Assembly: GCF_039522005.1 (NCBI RefSeq)
Contig: NZ_BAAADA010000196.1
Coordinates: 1 to 45,863 of the forward strand
Direction of reading: 5' to 3'
From: Alkalibacterium indicireducens
GTDB taxonomy: Bacteria > Bacillota > Bacilli > Lactobacillales > Carnobacteriaceae_A
Length of the DNA: 45,863 nt
Both the position numbers and the translations under genes were made by a program. The notes under the pieces are model-generated. The model did no database searches. It saw only the letters and a list, made by a program, of their open reading frames with translations, and was not told the origin of the DNA. Shown here one piece after another: positions 8,299 to 16,979 of the stretch (position 1 is the first letter of the stretch; each line of letters opens with the position of its first letter).

Positions 8299-8919
8299 GT
8301 GAGCGACACATCATTTGAACCTCGCAACGAACGGCATAATACAGGCAGAAACAGAAAAAAAAGTTACAAAAAGAAAAGTTTTGCCCAGGAGTTAGTCAGT
8401 ACATTCTTATATATTATCGTCATTACAGGAATTTTTGTTGCTATTCGAACCTTCCTGTTCGCGCCGGTAAGTGTAGAAGGGGACTCTATGAATCCGACAC
8501 TTGAGCATGAAGACAGACTTCTCCTCAACAAAGTCTCCAGTGTCGACCGGTTCGATATTGTTGTTTTTCCAGCTCCCGAAGACCCGGATAAACAATATAT
8601 TAAACGTGTGATCGGTATTCCCGGAGATGAAATCTCTTACCGAGATCAGGTCCTTTATCTTAACAGCAGACCGGTGGAGGAGGCTTACGTTGACTTATCA
8701 CAGGAAAGTGATGAGGTTGCGGCTTATTATAATAGTGACTTCAGCCTTCAGACGCTTGAAGGCGTTGAAAGAGTTCCTGAGGGATCGTTCTTCGTTATGG
8801 GGGATAATCGGGTCAACTCTAAGGACAGTCGCTCCTTTGGCTTTATCGATATCGATTCTGTCATAGGAGAAACAAGTTTACGGATCTGGCCGATCGACCG
8901 CATCGGTGGTCTGGATTGA
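8299..8919 (+). CDS. lepB: Signal peptidase I
   Basis: Removes signal peptides from exported proteins at the outer face of the membrane. 206 aa, with a basic cytoplasmic N-terminus, one membrane helix (about 32-54) and the catalytic domain. Nucleophile Ser63 is in SVEGDSMNPTL and the general base Lys102 in QYIKRVIGIPGD; the later box GDNRVNSKDSRSFGFI is also typical. A GTG at 8299 is chosen: the only ribosome site, GCAGGGA, touches the ATG at 8293 but lies 6 nt before the GTG. Together with rbgA and rnhB it is in the order familiar from bacilli. Confidence 0.93.
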   Translation: MSDTSFEPRNERHNTGRNRKKSYKKKSFAQELVSTFLYIIVITGIFVAIRTFLFAPVSVEGDSMNPTLEHEDRLLLNKVSSVDRFDIVVFPAPEDPDKQYIKRVIGIPGDEISYRDQVLYLNSRPVEEAYVDLSQESDEVAAYYNSDFSLQTLEGVERVPEGSFFVMGDNRVNSKDSRSFGFIDIDSVIGETSLRIWPIDRIGGLD

Positions 8920-8946
8920 GCAATGGTATGAAAGAGGATTGATAAT

Positions 8947-9810
8947 GTGGTAATACAGTGGTACCCCGGCCATATGGCCAAAGCAAAAAGAGAATTTACT
9001 GAAAAACTGAAGATGGTCGATATTGTCTTCGAACTCGTCGATGCTCGTATCCCTTATTCAAGCAAGAACCCTGATATAAAAGAGATGATCGGAGACAAGC
9101 CTCACGTTATGGTCCTGATGAAGAGCGATCTGGCTGATCCTAAGCGAACAGCTGAATGGATCAGGTACTATGATGAGCAGGGTATCCCTGCTGTTTCGAT
9201 CAACGCGCAGCAGGGACAGGGTCTAAAAGAAGTGATGCAGCTGGCTAAGAAAGTACTGCAGCCTTTCTTCGATAAACGTGAGCAGAAAGGTCTGAAAATG
9301 CGAGCGATTCGTGCAGTCTGTGTAGGAATTCCAAATGTAGGAAAATCGACGCTTATCAACCGCTTTGCACGCAAGAATATTGCCAGAACTGGTAATAAGC
9401 CTGGTGTGACTAAAGCACAACAGTGGATCAAATACGGAAAAGAACTGGAACTTCTTGATACACCAGGTATTCTCTGGCCGAAGTTCGAAGATCAGGAAGT
9501 CGGCAAGCGTCTGGCTGTTACAGGAGCAATCAAGGATACGCTTCTTCACCTGGATGATATTGCTATATATGCTATGGAATATCTGAGAGATAATTATCCA
9601 GGAGCTCTTGCTGCTCGGTATAAGCTTGATGAAGACCTTGAGACGAGTGAATCGATGCCGGAGCTGCTCATGACAATCTCTCATAAACGTGGATTTCGAG
9701 ATGATTATGACCGGGCATCAAAAACAGTCATATACGAAATACGAAACGGACAGTTAGGACGGTTTACTTTTGAACGACCATCAGATATCAAAGAAAAAAC
9801 AGACGATTAA
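8947..9810 (+). CDS. rbgA: Ribosome biogenesis GTPase RbgA (YlqF)
   Basis: Circularly permuted GTPase needed for late 50S subunit assembly. 287 aa. The G motifs appear in permuted order: G4-like LMKSD (about 57-61), G5-like SINAQQGQG, G1 GIPNVGKS (128-135), G2 threonine in KPGVTKAQQW and G3 DTPGILWP (171-178). The N-terminal IQWYPGHMAKAKRE is diagnostic of YlqF. The start is GTG at 8947 with AGAGG 9 nt upstream. The 3' end overlaps rnhB by 41 nt. The G4 lysine-containing motif reads MKSD rather than NKAD, a small departure. Confidence 0.95.
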   Translation: MVIQWYPGHMAKAKREFTEKLKMVDIVFELVDARIPYSSKNPDIKEMIGDKPHVMVLMKSDLADPKRTAEWIRYYDEQGIPAVSINAQQGQGLKEVMQLAKKVLQPFFDKREQKGLKMRAIRAVCVGIPNVGKSTLINRFARKNIARTGNKPGVTKAQQWIKYGKELELLDTPGILWPKFEDQEVGKRLAVTGAIKDTLLHLDDIAIYAMEYLRDNYPGALAARYKLDEDLETSESMPELLMTISHKRGFRDDYDRASKTVIYEIRNGQLGRFTFERPSDIKEKTDD

Positions 9811-10558
9811 AGAAATCAAGGACATGCTGGCTAGCAGCAGGACTCTTTCAGATGAAGCACTGACTGCACTTGAAGCTGATGAGCGAGCTGGTGTGAAGCA
9901 GGCTGTCAGAAGCTGGAAACGCCAGGCAGCGAAACAGGCAGAGCTTTTAACTCAGTTTGAGACCATGCAGGCATTTGAAAACCGTGCCTATGAACAGGGT
10001 GCTTCTTATATTGCCGGTGTGGATGAAGTAGGTCGAGGCCCTCTGGCAGGACCCGTTGTATCTGCAGCAGTTATTCTCCCGCCGTCACCCGAGCTGATCG
10101 GAATCAATGATTCCAAGCAGCTTAGTTTGAAGGAGAGAGAGTACTGGGTAAGTAAAATCAGAGAACAGGCTCTGGCAATTAGTTATTCGGTTGTTCCAGC
10201 AGAAGACATCGATCGTCTGAATATTTATCAGGCCACCCGTGTATCGATGACCCGTGCTGTCACAGACTTGTCGATCAGGCCGGATCATCTGCTTATTGAT
10301 GCAATGCAGCTCGATCTGCCTATTGCTCAGGAGAAGATCATAAAGGGAGATGCCAGAAGCATTTCGATTGCTGCGGCGTCGATTATCGCAAAAGTGACTC
10401 GAGATGAGCTGATGTCAGATTATGATACAATTTATCCAGGTTACGGATTCGGTAAAAATGCTGGATACGGAACTAAACAGCACTTGGAAGGTCTTGAAAA
10501 ATATGGGCCAACGCCTATTCATAGGCGCTCATTCAAGCCCGTCAGTACCTATTTTTAA
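9770..10558 (+). CDS. rnhB: Ribonuclease HII
   Basis: Cleaves RNA of RNA-DNA hybrids and single embedded ribonucleotides. 262 aa. The active-site carboxylates start with Asp85-Glu86 in AGVDEVGRGPLAGPVV, then LLIDAMQLD; NDSKQL is the family substrate-contact motif. The N-terminal TIKEIKDML block is also found in other Firmicutes RnhB, which supports the long form. The best start is a TTG at 9770, inside rbgA, with AGGACGG about 7 nt upstream; the next candidate, ATG at 9824, would remove that block. Start uncertain, gene certain. Confidence 0.93.
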   Translation: MNDHQISKKKQTIKEIKDMLASSRTLSDEALTALEADERAGVKQAVRSWKRQAAKQAELLTQFETMQAFENRAYEQGASYIAGVDEVGRGPLAGPVVSAAVILPPSPELIGINDSKQLSLKEREYWVSKIREQALAISYSVVPAEDIDRLNIYQATRVSMTRAVTDLSIRPDHLLIDAMQLDLPIAQEKIIKGDARSISIAAASIIAKVTRDELMSDYDTIYPGYGFGKNAGYGTKQHLEGLEKYGPTPIHRRSFKPVSTYF

Positions 10559-10579
10559 GTTATTCCAACTTTTTTCATG

Positions 10580-10623
10580 AGTTTTTATCTATTTCATCAA
10601 TGAGATAGATAGAAACTTTTTTT
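10580..10623 (+). terminator. Terminator after rnhB
   Basis: An AT-rich stem (AGTTTTTATCTATTTCA against TGAGATAGATAGAAACT, with G-U pairs) runs straight into seven T residues. It closes the lepB-rbgA-rnhB unit. Confidence 0.65.
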
Positions 10624-10638
10624 ATTGGAGGAAGATAA

Positions 10639-11511
10639 ATGATAATTGATCCGAAAGACCGTCTGTTATTCAGTCTGGCACATTGCCCATTTCTCACCTT
10701 GTCAGAGAAATGGCAGCTGGCAGCTGAAAGGATACCGGAACTGAATAAATTTGAATGGGTAGGGAAGAAAAGACGGATGGTGTCAGAGAACAAACGAGCT
10801 TCATTTTTGCGTTATGACAGGGATTTGCCTATAATGCAACTAAATGACCGCTATAAAGCCTCATCGGTTTATTTACTCTCTATATTATCATCCGACTATC
10901 CCCATAATCTAAAAGAGATCTTTGACCCGCCACTTGTCATTTTCTGTAAAGGGGACAGATCACTCCTAACCGGTAGATTACTTGGAATAGTAGGAGCTAG
11001 AGACAGTACGGCTTATGCTTCAAGAGTTCTCGAGATACTGATTCCCGACTTAAGCAAGGCTGGAATCACTGTCGTCAGTGGCCTCGCAAAAGGTGTGGAC
11101 GCTGCTGCACACAGTTTGACTATGACAGCCAACGGAAAAACGGTCGGCGTTGTGGGAACAGGGTTGGATCGCGCTTATCCTGCAACTAACCGGACAGTAC
11201 AGAAGAAGATGGGAGAAGAGCAGCTGGTGATCAGTGAGTATCCGTTCGGCACGCCTCCCAGGAAACACCATTTTCCGGCACGTAACCGTATTATATCCGG
11301 GCTCTCCAGAGGAATTCTCGTAGTTGAAGCGAAAAGTAGAAGTGGTAGTCTGATCACTGCACGACTGGCCCTTGAAGAGGGAAGGGATGTGTTTGCAGTG
11401 CCCGGATCTGTACTGAGTGAGCTGTCTGTCGGATGCAATGAGCTGATCAGAAGTGGAGCTATTTCCTGTCTAAAAAGTTCAGATATTTTAGAAGAGTGGG
11501 ACAATTATTAG
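10639..11511 (+). CDS. dprA: DNA-processing protein DprA
   Basis: Loads RecA on incoming single-stranded DNA during natural transformation. 290 aa. The central Rossmann-like DprA domain is clear: GIVGARDSTAYASRVLE, VVSGLAKGVDAAAH, VGVVGTGLDRAYPATN, SEYPFGTPPRKHHFPARNRIISGLS and the late GSLITARLALEEGRDVFAVPG. The N-terminal part is a less conserved helical region, and no long C-terminal winged-helix extension is present. Start ATG with GGAGGAAG 4-5 nt upstream. It stands between two likely transcription units, with its own terminator upstream and the topA promoter downstream. No other competence genes are in the window. Confidence 0.93.
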   Translation: MIIDPKDRLLFSLAHCPFLTLSEKWQLAAERIPELNKFEWVGKKRRMVSENKRASFLRYDRDLPIMQLNDRYKASSVYLLSILSSDYPHNLKEIFDPPLVIFCKGDRSLLTGRLLGIVGARDSTAYASRVLEILIPDLSKAGITVVSGLAKGVDAAAHSLTMTANGKTVGVVGTGLDRAYPATNRTVQKKMGEEQLVISEYPFGTPPRKHHFPARNRIISGLSRGILVVEAKSRSGSLITARLALEEGRDVFAVPGSVLSELSVGCNELIRSGAISCLKSSDILEEWDNY

Positions 11512-11542
11512 TGAAAATAATTACAATTTTTAATATTCTAAG

Positions 11543-11572
11543 TTGACAAATCCATTTAAGATGACATATGAT
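11543..11572 (+). promoter_or_regulatory. Promoter for topA
   Basis: TTGACA (11543-11548), 18 nt, then TATGAT (11567-11572): a near-consensus vegetative promoter about 92 nt before the topA start. Confidence 0.65.
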
Positions 11573-11663
11573 GGTAAACGATTCTTTGATTGTGAAGACA
11601 CTAAGTCGTGCAGTTACTTGAATACCTTGTAAAAATGGAACACAAAAGGGAGGAGCCATCAGT

Positions 11664-13733
11664 ATGGCTTTCAAATATCTGGTGATCGTCGAATCACCTG
11701 CTAAAGCAAAAACTATAGAAAAATATTTAGGACGAAATTATAAAGTCGTTGCCAGTTTAGGGCATATACGCGATCTGCCGAAAAGTAGGATGGGTGTCGA
11801 TTTCGAGAATGACTACCAGCCGGACTACATCACGATTCGCGGAAAAGGACCGGTTATCAAGGACCTGAAGAAGCACGCTAAAAAAGCGGAAAAAGTCTTT
11901 CTCGCAGCCGACCCGGACCGCGAAGGTGAAGCGATTGCCTGGCATCTGAGTTTTCTGCTGGACTTGAATAATGAAGAGAAAAATAGAGTGGTATTTAACG
12001 AGATCACTAAAGATGCCGTGAAGAATGCTCTGAAGAACCCACGTCATCTGGATGAAAACCTGATTGACTCTCAACAGGCCAGACGTGTCCTTGACCGGAT
12101 CGTAGGATACCACATCAGCCCTCTTCTATGGAAGAAAGTCAAACGTGGACTGAGTGCCGGGCGTGTCCAGTCGGTTGCTCTGAAAATGATCTGTGACCGT
12201 GAAAAGGAAATTAAAGATTTCAAACCTGAAGAATACTGGTCTCTGGAAGCCAATTTTTTGAAGAAAAGAAGTAAATTCAAGGCCAATTACTACGGCTTGA
12301 ATGGTAAAAAAGCAGATCTACCGAATAATGAGGCAGTCCAGGCTGTACTTGAAAAAATAGACCAGTCCGGTGAGTTCGACGTCAAAAAAGTCGTCAGAAA
12401 AGAACGCCGACGTAACCCGCATCCTGCTTTTACAACCAGTAGTCTCCAGCAGGAAGCTGCCGGCAAGATCAATTTCAGGACTCGTAAAACGATGATGGTC
12501 GCCCAGCAGCTGTATGAAGGAATCTCTTTAGGGAGAGGCGGAGCTGTCGGTCTGATCACATATATGCGTACAGATTCAACTCGTCTGTCAGAAACAGCAA
12601 AAGCTGAAGCCAATGAACTGATCGTCAGTGAGTTCGGAGAAGAATATGCGGCGTCCAAGCCGAAAAAACAGCAGAATAAAAGTGGGGCTCAGGATGCGCA
12701 CGAAGCGATCCGTCCAACTAGTGCCTCAAGAAAACCTGAAGACATCAAGCAGTATTTAAGTAAAGACCAGTATAAGCTGTATCAGCTGATCTGGTCCAGA
12801 TTTATTGCCAGTCAGATGAAACCTGCTGTTTACGATACGATGCGTGTCGATATCGAGCAGAATGACGTCATGTTCCGTGCGAATGGATCAAAAGTGAAAT
12901 TCAAAGGGTATCAGATGGTCTACTCTGAGAGCAAGAAAGAAAAAGACAACATGCTGCCGGAACTGGAGGAAGGCGATTCAGTTAAACTGGACTCTCTGGA
13001 GCCGAATCAACACTTCACTCAGCCGCCTGCACGCTACAGTGAAGCGACACTGATCAAGACCCTGGAAGAAAACGGAGTGGGCAGACCGTCCACCTATGCA
13101 CCGACACTTGAAACGATTCAGCGCAGATATTATGTCACGTTGAAGAACAAACGATTCGAACCGACTGAATTAGGCAATATTGTCAATCAGATCATCGGAG
13201 AATTTTTCCCTAATATTGTGGACGTCAACTTTACAGCTGATATGGAGAAAGACCTGGATGCCGTCGAGGAAGGGAAAAAGGAATGGATCGAAGTCATTGA
13301 TCAGTTCTATCGTCCGTTTAAAGAAGAAGTCACTCATGCAGAAAAAGAGCTGGAAGAAGTTGAAATCGAAGACGAGCCAGCCGGGTTTGACTGCGAAAAA
13401 TGCGGCTCGCCAATGGTCATAAAAATGGGACGTTACGGCAAGTTCTATGCCTGCTCGAATTTCCCTGACTGCCGCAACACGAAACCGATTGTGAAAAAAC
13501 TGGGTGTTACTTGTCCGAAGTGTAAAAAAGGTGAAGTAGTTGAACGTAAATCCAAGAAGAGCCGAATTTTCTATGGCTGCGAACACTACCCTGATTGTGA
13601 CTTCACGTCATGGGATAAACCCATCGGTCGTGACTGTCCGAAATGTGACCACTATCTTGTTGAAAAGAACACCAGGAAGCAAAGTCAGGTCAAATGTTCA
13701 AATTGTGATTACGAAGAAGCCCCGCAGAAATAA
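11664..13733 (+). CDS. topA: DNA topoisomerase I
   Basis: Type IA enzyme that relaxes negative supercoils. 689 aa. The Toprim domain opens with YLVIVESPAKAKTIEKYLG and includes DPDREGEAIAWH; the cleavage tyrosine is Tyr300 in GLITYMRTDSTRLS; HEAIRPT and GRPSTYAPT are further core motifs. The C-terminus has three four-cysteine zinc modules (CEKCGSPM...CSNFPDC, CPKCKKGE...CEHYPDC, CPKCDHYL...CSNC). Start ATG with GGGAGGAG 9 nt upstream and a strong promoter. In bacilli trmFO usually follows topA; here the next gene is xerC, so trmFO is missing from this site. Confidence 0.97.
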   Translation: MAFKYLVIVESPAKAKTIEKYLGRNYKVVASLGHIRDLPKSRMGVDFENDYQPDYITIRGKGPVIKDLKKHAKKAEKVFLAADPDREGEAIAWHLSFLLDLNNEEKNRVVFNEITKDAVKNALKNPRHLDENLIDSQQARRVLDRIVGYHISPLLWKKVKRGLSAGRVQSVALKMICDREKEIKDFKPEEYWSLEANFLKKRSKFKANYYGLNGKKADLPNNEAVQAVLEKIDQSGEFDVKKVVRKERRRNPHPAFTTSSLQQEAAGKINFRTRKTMMVAQQLYEGISLGRGGAVGLITYMRTDSTRLSETAKAEANELIVSEFGEEYAASKPKKQQNKSGAQDAHEAIRPTSASRKPEDIKQYLSKDQYKLYQLIWSRFIASQMKPAVYDTMRVDIEQNDVMFRANGSKVKFKGYQMVYSESKKEKDNMLPELEEGDSVKLDSLEPNQHFTQPPARYSEATLIKTLEENGVGRPSTYAPTLETIQRRYYVTLKNKRFEPTELGNIVNQIIGEFFPNIVDVNFTADMEKDLDAVEEGKKEWIEVIDQFYRPFKEEVTHAEKELEEVEIEDEPAGFDCEKCGSPMVIKMGRYGKFYACSNFPDCRNTKPIVKKLGVTCPKCKKGEVVERKSKKSRIFYGCEHYPDCDFTSWDKPIGRDCPKCDHYLVEKNTRKQSQVKCSNCDYEEAPQK

Positions 13734-13755
13734 ATAGATAAACTCACCTATTTAA

Positions 13756-13796
13756 GGCCGTTCAGATCTGATATCAGATCCTGAGCGGTCTTTTTA
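13756..13796 (+). terminator. Terminator after topA
   Basis: GGCCGTTCAG-ATCTGA pairs with TCAGAT-C-CTGAGCGGTC, followed by TTTTT. A textbook intrinsic terminator. Confidence 0.88.
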
Positions 13797-13896
13797 TCAA
13801 TTAAATATGCTTATCTGGAGTAATTATCCGACGTATGAGAGGGACATCTGAATCTAAACAAAGGCGTTAGAGCTTCATGCGCATTGGCCCACAATG

Positions 13897-13905
13897 TGTT
13901 AAAAT
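13897..13905 (+). promoter_or_regulatory. Extended -10 promoter candidate for xerC
   Basis: TGTTAAAAT (TG-n-TAAAAT) lies 24 nt before the xerC start codon. No clear -35. Confidence 0.4.
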
Positions 13906-13929
13906 AGGGATAGCGGAGGGTGAAGAGAC

Positions 13930-14826
13930 ATGACAAAAAAATGGCTGAATCTGTTTTCAGATTACTTGAACAATGAAAGACACTATTCGGAACATACTAA
14001 TCAGGCTTATATCGATGACATTAAAGCATTTACTGTCTTCCTAAATGAAACAGGTGAAGCGGACCTTCTAGCTGTAGAACTGTCGGATGCCCGGATTTAT
14101 TTGAGCTACCTGACAGACAGAAAATACTCGAGAGCTTCCATTTCACGTAAGATCTCCAGTCTTCGCGCATTTTATCAGTTTCTTTTAAATAACGAAATTG
14201 TCAGTGACAATCCCTTCTCATATCTACACGTGAAGAAAAGGGGATCCAGACTGCCGACCTTTTTCTATGAGAAGGAAATGGATGCGCTCTTCAAGGCTGC
14301 AGAAGGAGATACACCACTTGACTACAGGAATCAGGCGCTTCTGGAACTGCTGTATGGAACGGGGATTCGTGTCAGTGAATGTCAGGGGATTCAAGTAGAT
14401 GACGTGGACTTCACCATGGGCATGCTCTTTGTTAAAGGAAAAGGAAACAGAGAACGCTATATCCCATTTGGACATTATGCCGGTGAAGCAATGAAAGCCT
14501 ATCTGGTCAGTGGACGTGAGGTACTGATGACCCGGTACAATAAAACACATGATCATCTTTTCGTCAATCATCATGGTGAGCCGATTACACAAAACGGGAT
14601 TCATTTTGTCCTGACCCAGCTGATTAAGGAAAGCAGTCTGACGAACAAAATTTCCCCGCACATGCTGAGGCATACCTTTGCTACTCATCTGCTCAACAAT
14701 GGAGCGGATATTCGAACTGTACAGGAGCTTCTGGGGCATAAAAGTCTGTCGTCTACTCAAGTGTATACGCATGTAACGACTGAACACCTACAGAAAGATT
14801 ACAATGCCTTCCATCCTAGAGCCTGA
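13930..14826 (+). CDS. xerC: Tyrosine recombinase XerC
   Basis: Site-specific recombinase, probably one half of the chromosome dimer resolution pair acting at dif. 298 aa with an N-terminal SAM-like core-binding domain (to about 90) and a C-terminal catalytic domain. Catalytic residues: Arg147 (GTGIRVSE), His244 and Arg247 (HMLRHTF), His270 (LGHKSL), nucleophile Tyr279 (TQVYTHV). Start ATG with GGAGGG 9 nt upstream. Placement before hslVU matches codV-clpQ-clpY in Bacillus, which supports XerC rather than a phage integrase; there are no att sites or phage genes nearby. Confidence 0.93.
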   Translation: MTKKWLNLFSDYLNNERHYSEHTNQAYIDDIKAFTVFLNETGEADLLAVELSDARIYLSYLTDRKYSRASISRKISSLRAFYQFLLNNEIVSDNPFSYLHVKKRGSRLPTFFYEKEMDALFKAAEGDTPLDYRNQALLELLYGTGIRVSECQGIQVDDVDFTMGMLFVKGKGNRERYIPFGHYAGEAMKAYLVSGREVLMTRYNKTHDHLFVNHHGEPITQNGIHFVLTQLIKESSLTNKISPHMLRHTFATHLLNNGADIRTVQELLGHKSLSSTQVYTHVTTEHLQKDYNAFHPRA

Positions 14827-14975
14827 TGAATCATTCTTATAAAATGGCTTACCTAATCAGACAGGTTAGACCTTTCAGCATCTTGCTCTTTACAATGGAA
14901 AGAAAAGGTTATACATTGGTTAGTGGAACGACGAGAAATCAAAAAGTAAAGAAAGATAAATACGGAGGTTTGAAC

Positions 14976-15515
14976 ATGACACAATTTCATGCAACAACGA
15001 TTCTTGCAATCCAGCATAATGGTGAATGCGCAATGGCTGGAGATGGTCAAGTCACAATGGGTGAACAAGTTGTGATGAAAGGCAAAGCACGTAAAGTTCG
15101 AAAAATTTATAACAACGAAGTTCTCGTTGGATTTGCAGGCAGTGTGGCAGATGCCTTTACTCTTGAAGAAAAGTTCGAGGGCTATCTGAATCAGTATAAT
15201 GGTCACCTGATGCGTGCTGCTGTTGAACTGGCACAGGAGTGGCGTACAGACAAGATGATGAAGAATCTTGAAGCTCTTCTTATTGTCATGAACAAAGAAC
15301 AGATGCTGCTTATTTCAGGTAATGGAGAAGTAATCCAGCCTGACGATGGCATTCTAGGAATTGGTTCAGGAGGGAACTTTGCCCTTTCAGCTGCTCGTGC
15401 ACTGAAAAAATACGGCGATGGTCTGTCTGCTGAAACGATTGCCAAAGACAGCCTGACTATTGCAGCAGATATCTGCGTTTATACCAACCATAATATCGTA
15501 ACGGAAAAACTGTAA
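14976..15515 (+). CDS. hslV: ATP-dependent protease subunit HslV (ClpQ)
   Basis: Proteolytic core of the HslUV complex, a proteasome-like double ring. 179 aa. The start MTQFHATTILAIQHNG places the conserved TTI (the catalytic threonine in E. coli HslV is in the equivalent position) behind a five- to six-residue leader, as in other Firmicutes. AGDGQVTMGEQ, GFAGSVADAFTLEEKFE and GIGSGGNFALSAARAL are family blocks. ATG at 14976 has ACGGAGG 8 nt upstream; an upstream in-frame ATG near 14826 has no ribosome site and would add a non-homologous leader. hslU follows after 13 nt. Confidence 0.95.
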   Translation: MTQFHATTILAIQHNGECAMAGDGQVTMGEQVVMKGKARKVRKIYNNEVLVGFAGSVADAFTLEEKFEGYLNQYNGHLMRAAVELAQEWRTDKMMKNLEALLIVMNKEQMLLISGNGEVIQPDDGILGIGSGGNFALSAARALKKYGDGLSAETIAKDSLTIAADICVYTNHNIVTEKL

Positions 15516-15528
15516 GGAGACGGACAAT

Positions 15529-16953
15529 ATGAGAACAAGAAAAGATTTGACCCCTAGAGAAATCGTAAGTCGCCTGGATGAATACATCGTCGGACAGAAT
15601 GATGCTAAAAAAGCCGTAGCTGTTGCCCTGCGTAATCGCTACCGTCGCCTGAAGCTGGATGACGACATGCAGAAAGAAATCACCCCTAAAAATATTCTGA
15701 TGATCGGTGCTACCGGTATAGGTAAAACTGAAATTGCCAGACGTCTGGCTGCGATTGTGGATGCACCGTTTATCAAAGTTGAAGCGACTAAGTTTACAGA
15801 AGTGGGTTATATTGGCCGCGACGTCGAATCCATGGTTCGCGACCTGACTGAATCTGCCGTTCAGCTTGTCAAAGAGGAATACCGCAAGAATGTTAAAGGA
15901 CGTGCTGAAAAAAGAGCAATTGACCGTGTTGCTAAAGTATTGGCACCGGGCATCAAGAAAGAAAAGAGTGCGTATGACAATAATCCTCTTGCCGGCATGT
16001 TCAGAGGTATGGGCATGGACCCTAACCAGTTTCCTCATAACCAGGAAGACGAAGAGGAAACCGTCACTTCAGAAATCTCTTCCAAACGTGATGAATTGAA
16101 GGAACAGATTTCTAGAGGAATGCTGGATAGCCGTGAAGTAGAGATCAAGATCGAAGAAAAGAAAAAAACGCCTAACAATCCAATGAGTGCACCGATGGAA
16201 TCCATGGGTATCGACTTATCTGAGACATTTGGAGCACTTACACCAACGAAGAAAGTCAAGCGTAAGGTGACAGTGAAGGAAGCAGTGAAGATCTTCACTG
16301 AAGAAGAAGCGGACAAGCTGATCAATCAGGAAGACATTAATGCAGACGCGGTTCACCTGACAGAAAACAGCGGTATCATCTTTATTGATGAGATCGACAA
16401 AATCACGTCCAAAGGTCAGCAGAACAGTGGTCAGGTATCGAGAGAAGGCGTACAGCGAGACATCCTTCCAATCGTTGAAGGATCAAGTGTCCGTACAAAA
16501 TTTGGAACAGTTAACACTGACCATATCCTCTTCATCGGTTCTGGTGCTTTCCACTTGTCCAAGCCAAGTGATTTGATTCCTGAGCTTCAGGGACGTTTCC
16601 CGATCCGTGTCGAACTGAACGACTTGACGGCTGATGATTTCGTCAAAATCCTGACAGAACCACAGAATGCGCTAGTCAATCAGTACCGGGAACTTTTGGG
16701 AACTGAAAATATCGAAGTTGTCTTCACGATGGATGCGATCGAAAAGATTGCCCACATCGCTTTTGAAGTCAACGAGTCGACAGAAAATATCGGTGCCAGA
16801 CGTCTGCATACGATTTTAGAACGTCTGCTGGAAGATCTGCTCTTTGAATCCCCTGATATGAGCATGGGCGAAGTCAAGATCACTGAGAAATATGTAGAAG
16901 ATAAAATCGGCCACATTGTAGAAGACAGAGATCTCAGCCGTTACATTCTGTAA
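15529..16953 (+). CDS. hslU: HslUV ATPase subunit HslU (ClpY)
   Basis: Hexameric AAA+ unfoldase feeding HslV. 474 aa. N-terminal LTPREIVSRLDEYIVGQNDAKKAV is diagnostic. Walker A is GATGIGKT (60-67), with alanine where most HslU have proline. An acidic, variable I-domain spans about 110-245. Walker B GIIFIDEIDKI is near 282-292, then the sensor/arginine regions (LQGRFPIRVEL, ENIGARRLHTILE). Start ATG with TAAGGAGACGG upstream. It is the second gene of an hslV-hslU-diguanylate cyclase run (27 nt to the next start). Confidence 0.96.
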   Translation: MRTRKDLTPREIVSRLDEYIVGQNDAKKAVAVALRNRYRRLKLDDDMQKEITPKNILMIGATGIGKTEIARRLAAIVDAPFIKVEATKFTEVGYIGRDVESMVRDLTESAVQLVKEEYRKNVKGRAEKRAIDRVAKVLAPGIKKEKSAYDNNPLAGMFRGMGMDPNQFPHNQEDEEETVTSEISSKRDELKEQISRGMLDSREVEIKIEEKKKTPNNPMSAPMESMGIDLSETFGALTPTKKVKRKVTVKEAVKIFTEEEADKLINQEDINADAVHLTENSGIIFIDEIDKITSKGQQNSGQVSREGVQRDILPIVEGSSVRTKFGTVNTDHILFIGSGAFHLSKPSDLIPELQGRFPIRVELNDLTADDFVKILTEPQNALVNQYRELLGTENIEVVFTMDAIEKIAHIAFEVNESTENIGARRLHTILERLLEDLLFESPDMSMGEVKITEKYVEDKIGHIVEDRDLSRYIL

Positions 16954-16979
16954 ATTGGCCGAAGAAAAGTGGGGGACAG

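Noticed and set aside
13930..14826. Integrase of an integrated element
   Set aside because: The gene lies in the conserved topA-xerC-hslVU order and no att repeats or mobile genes surround it.
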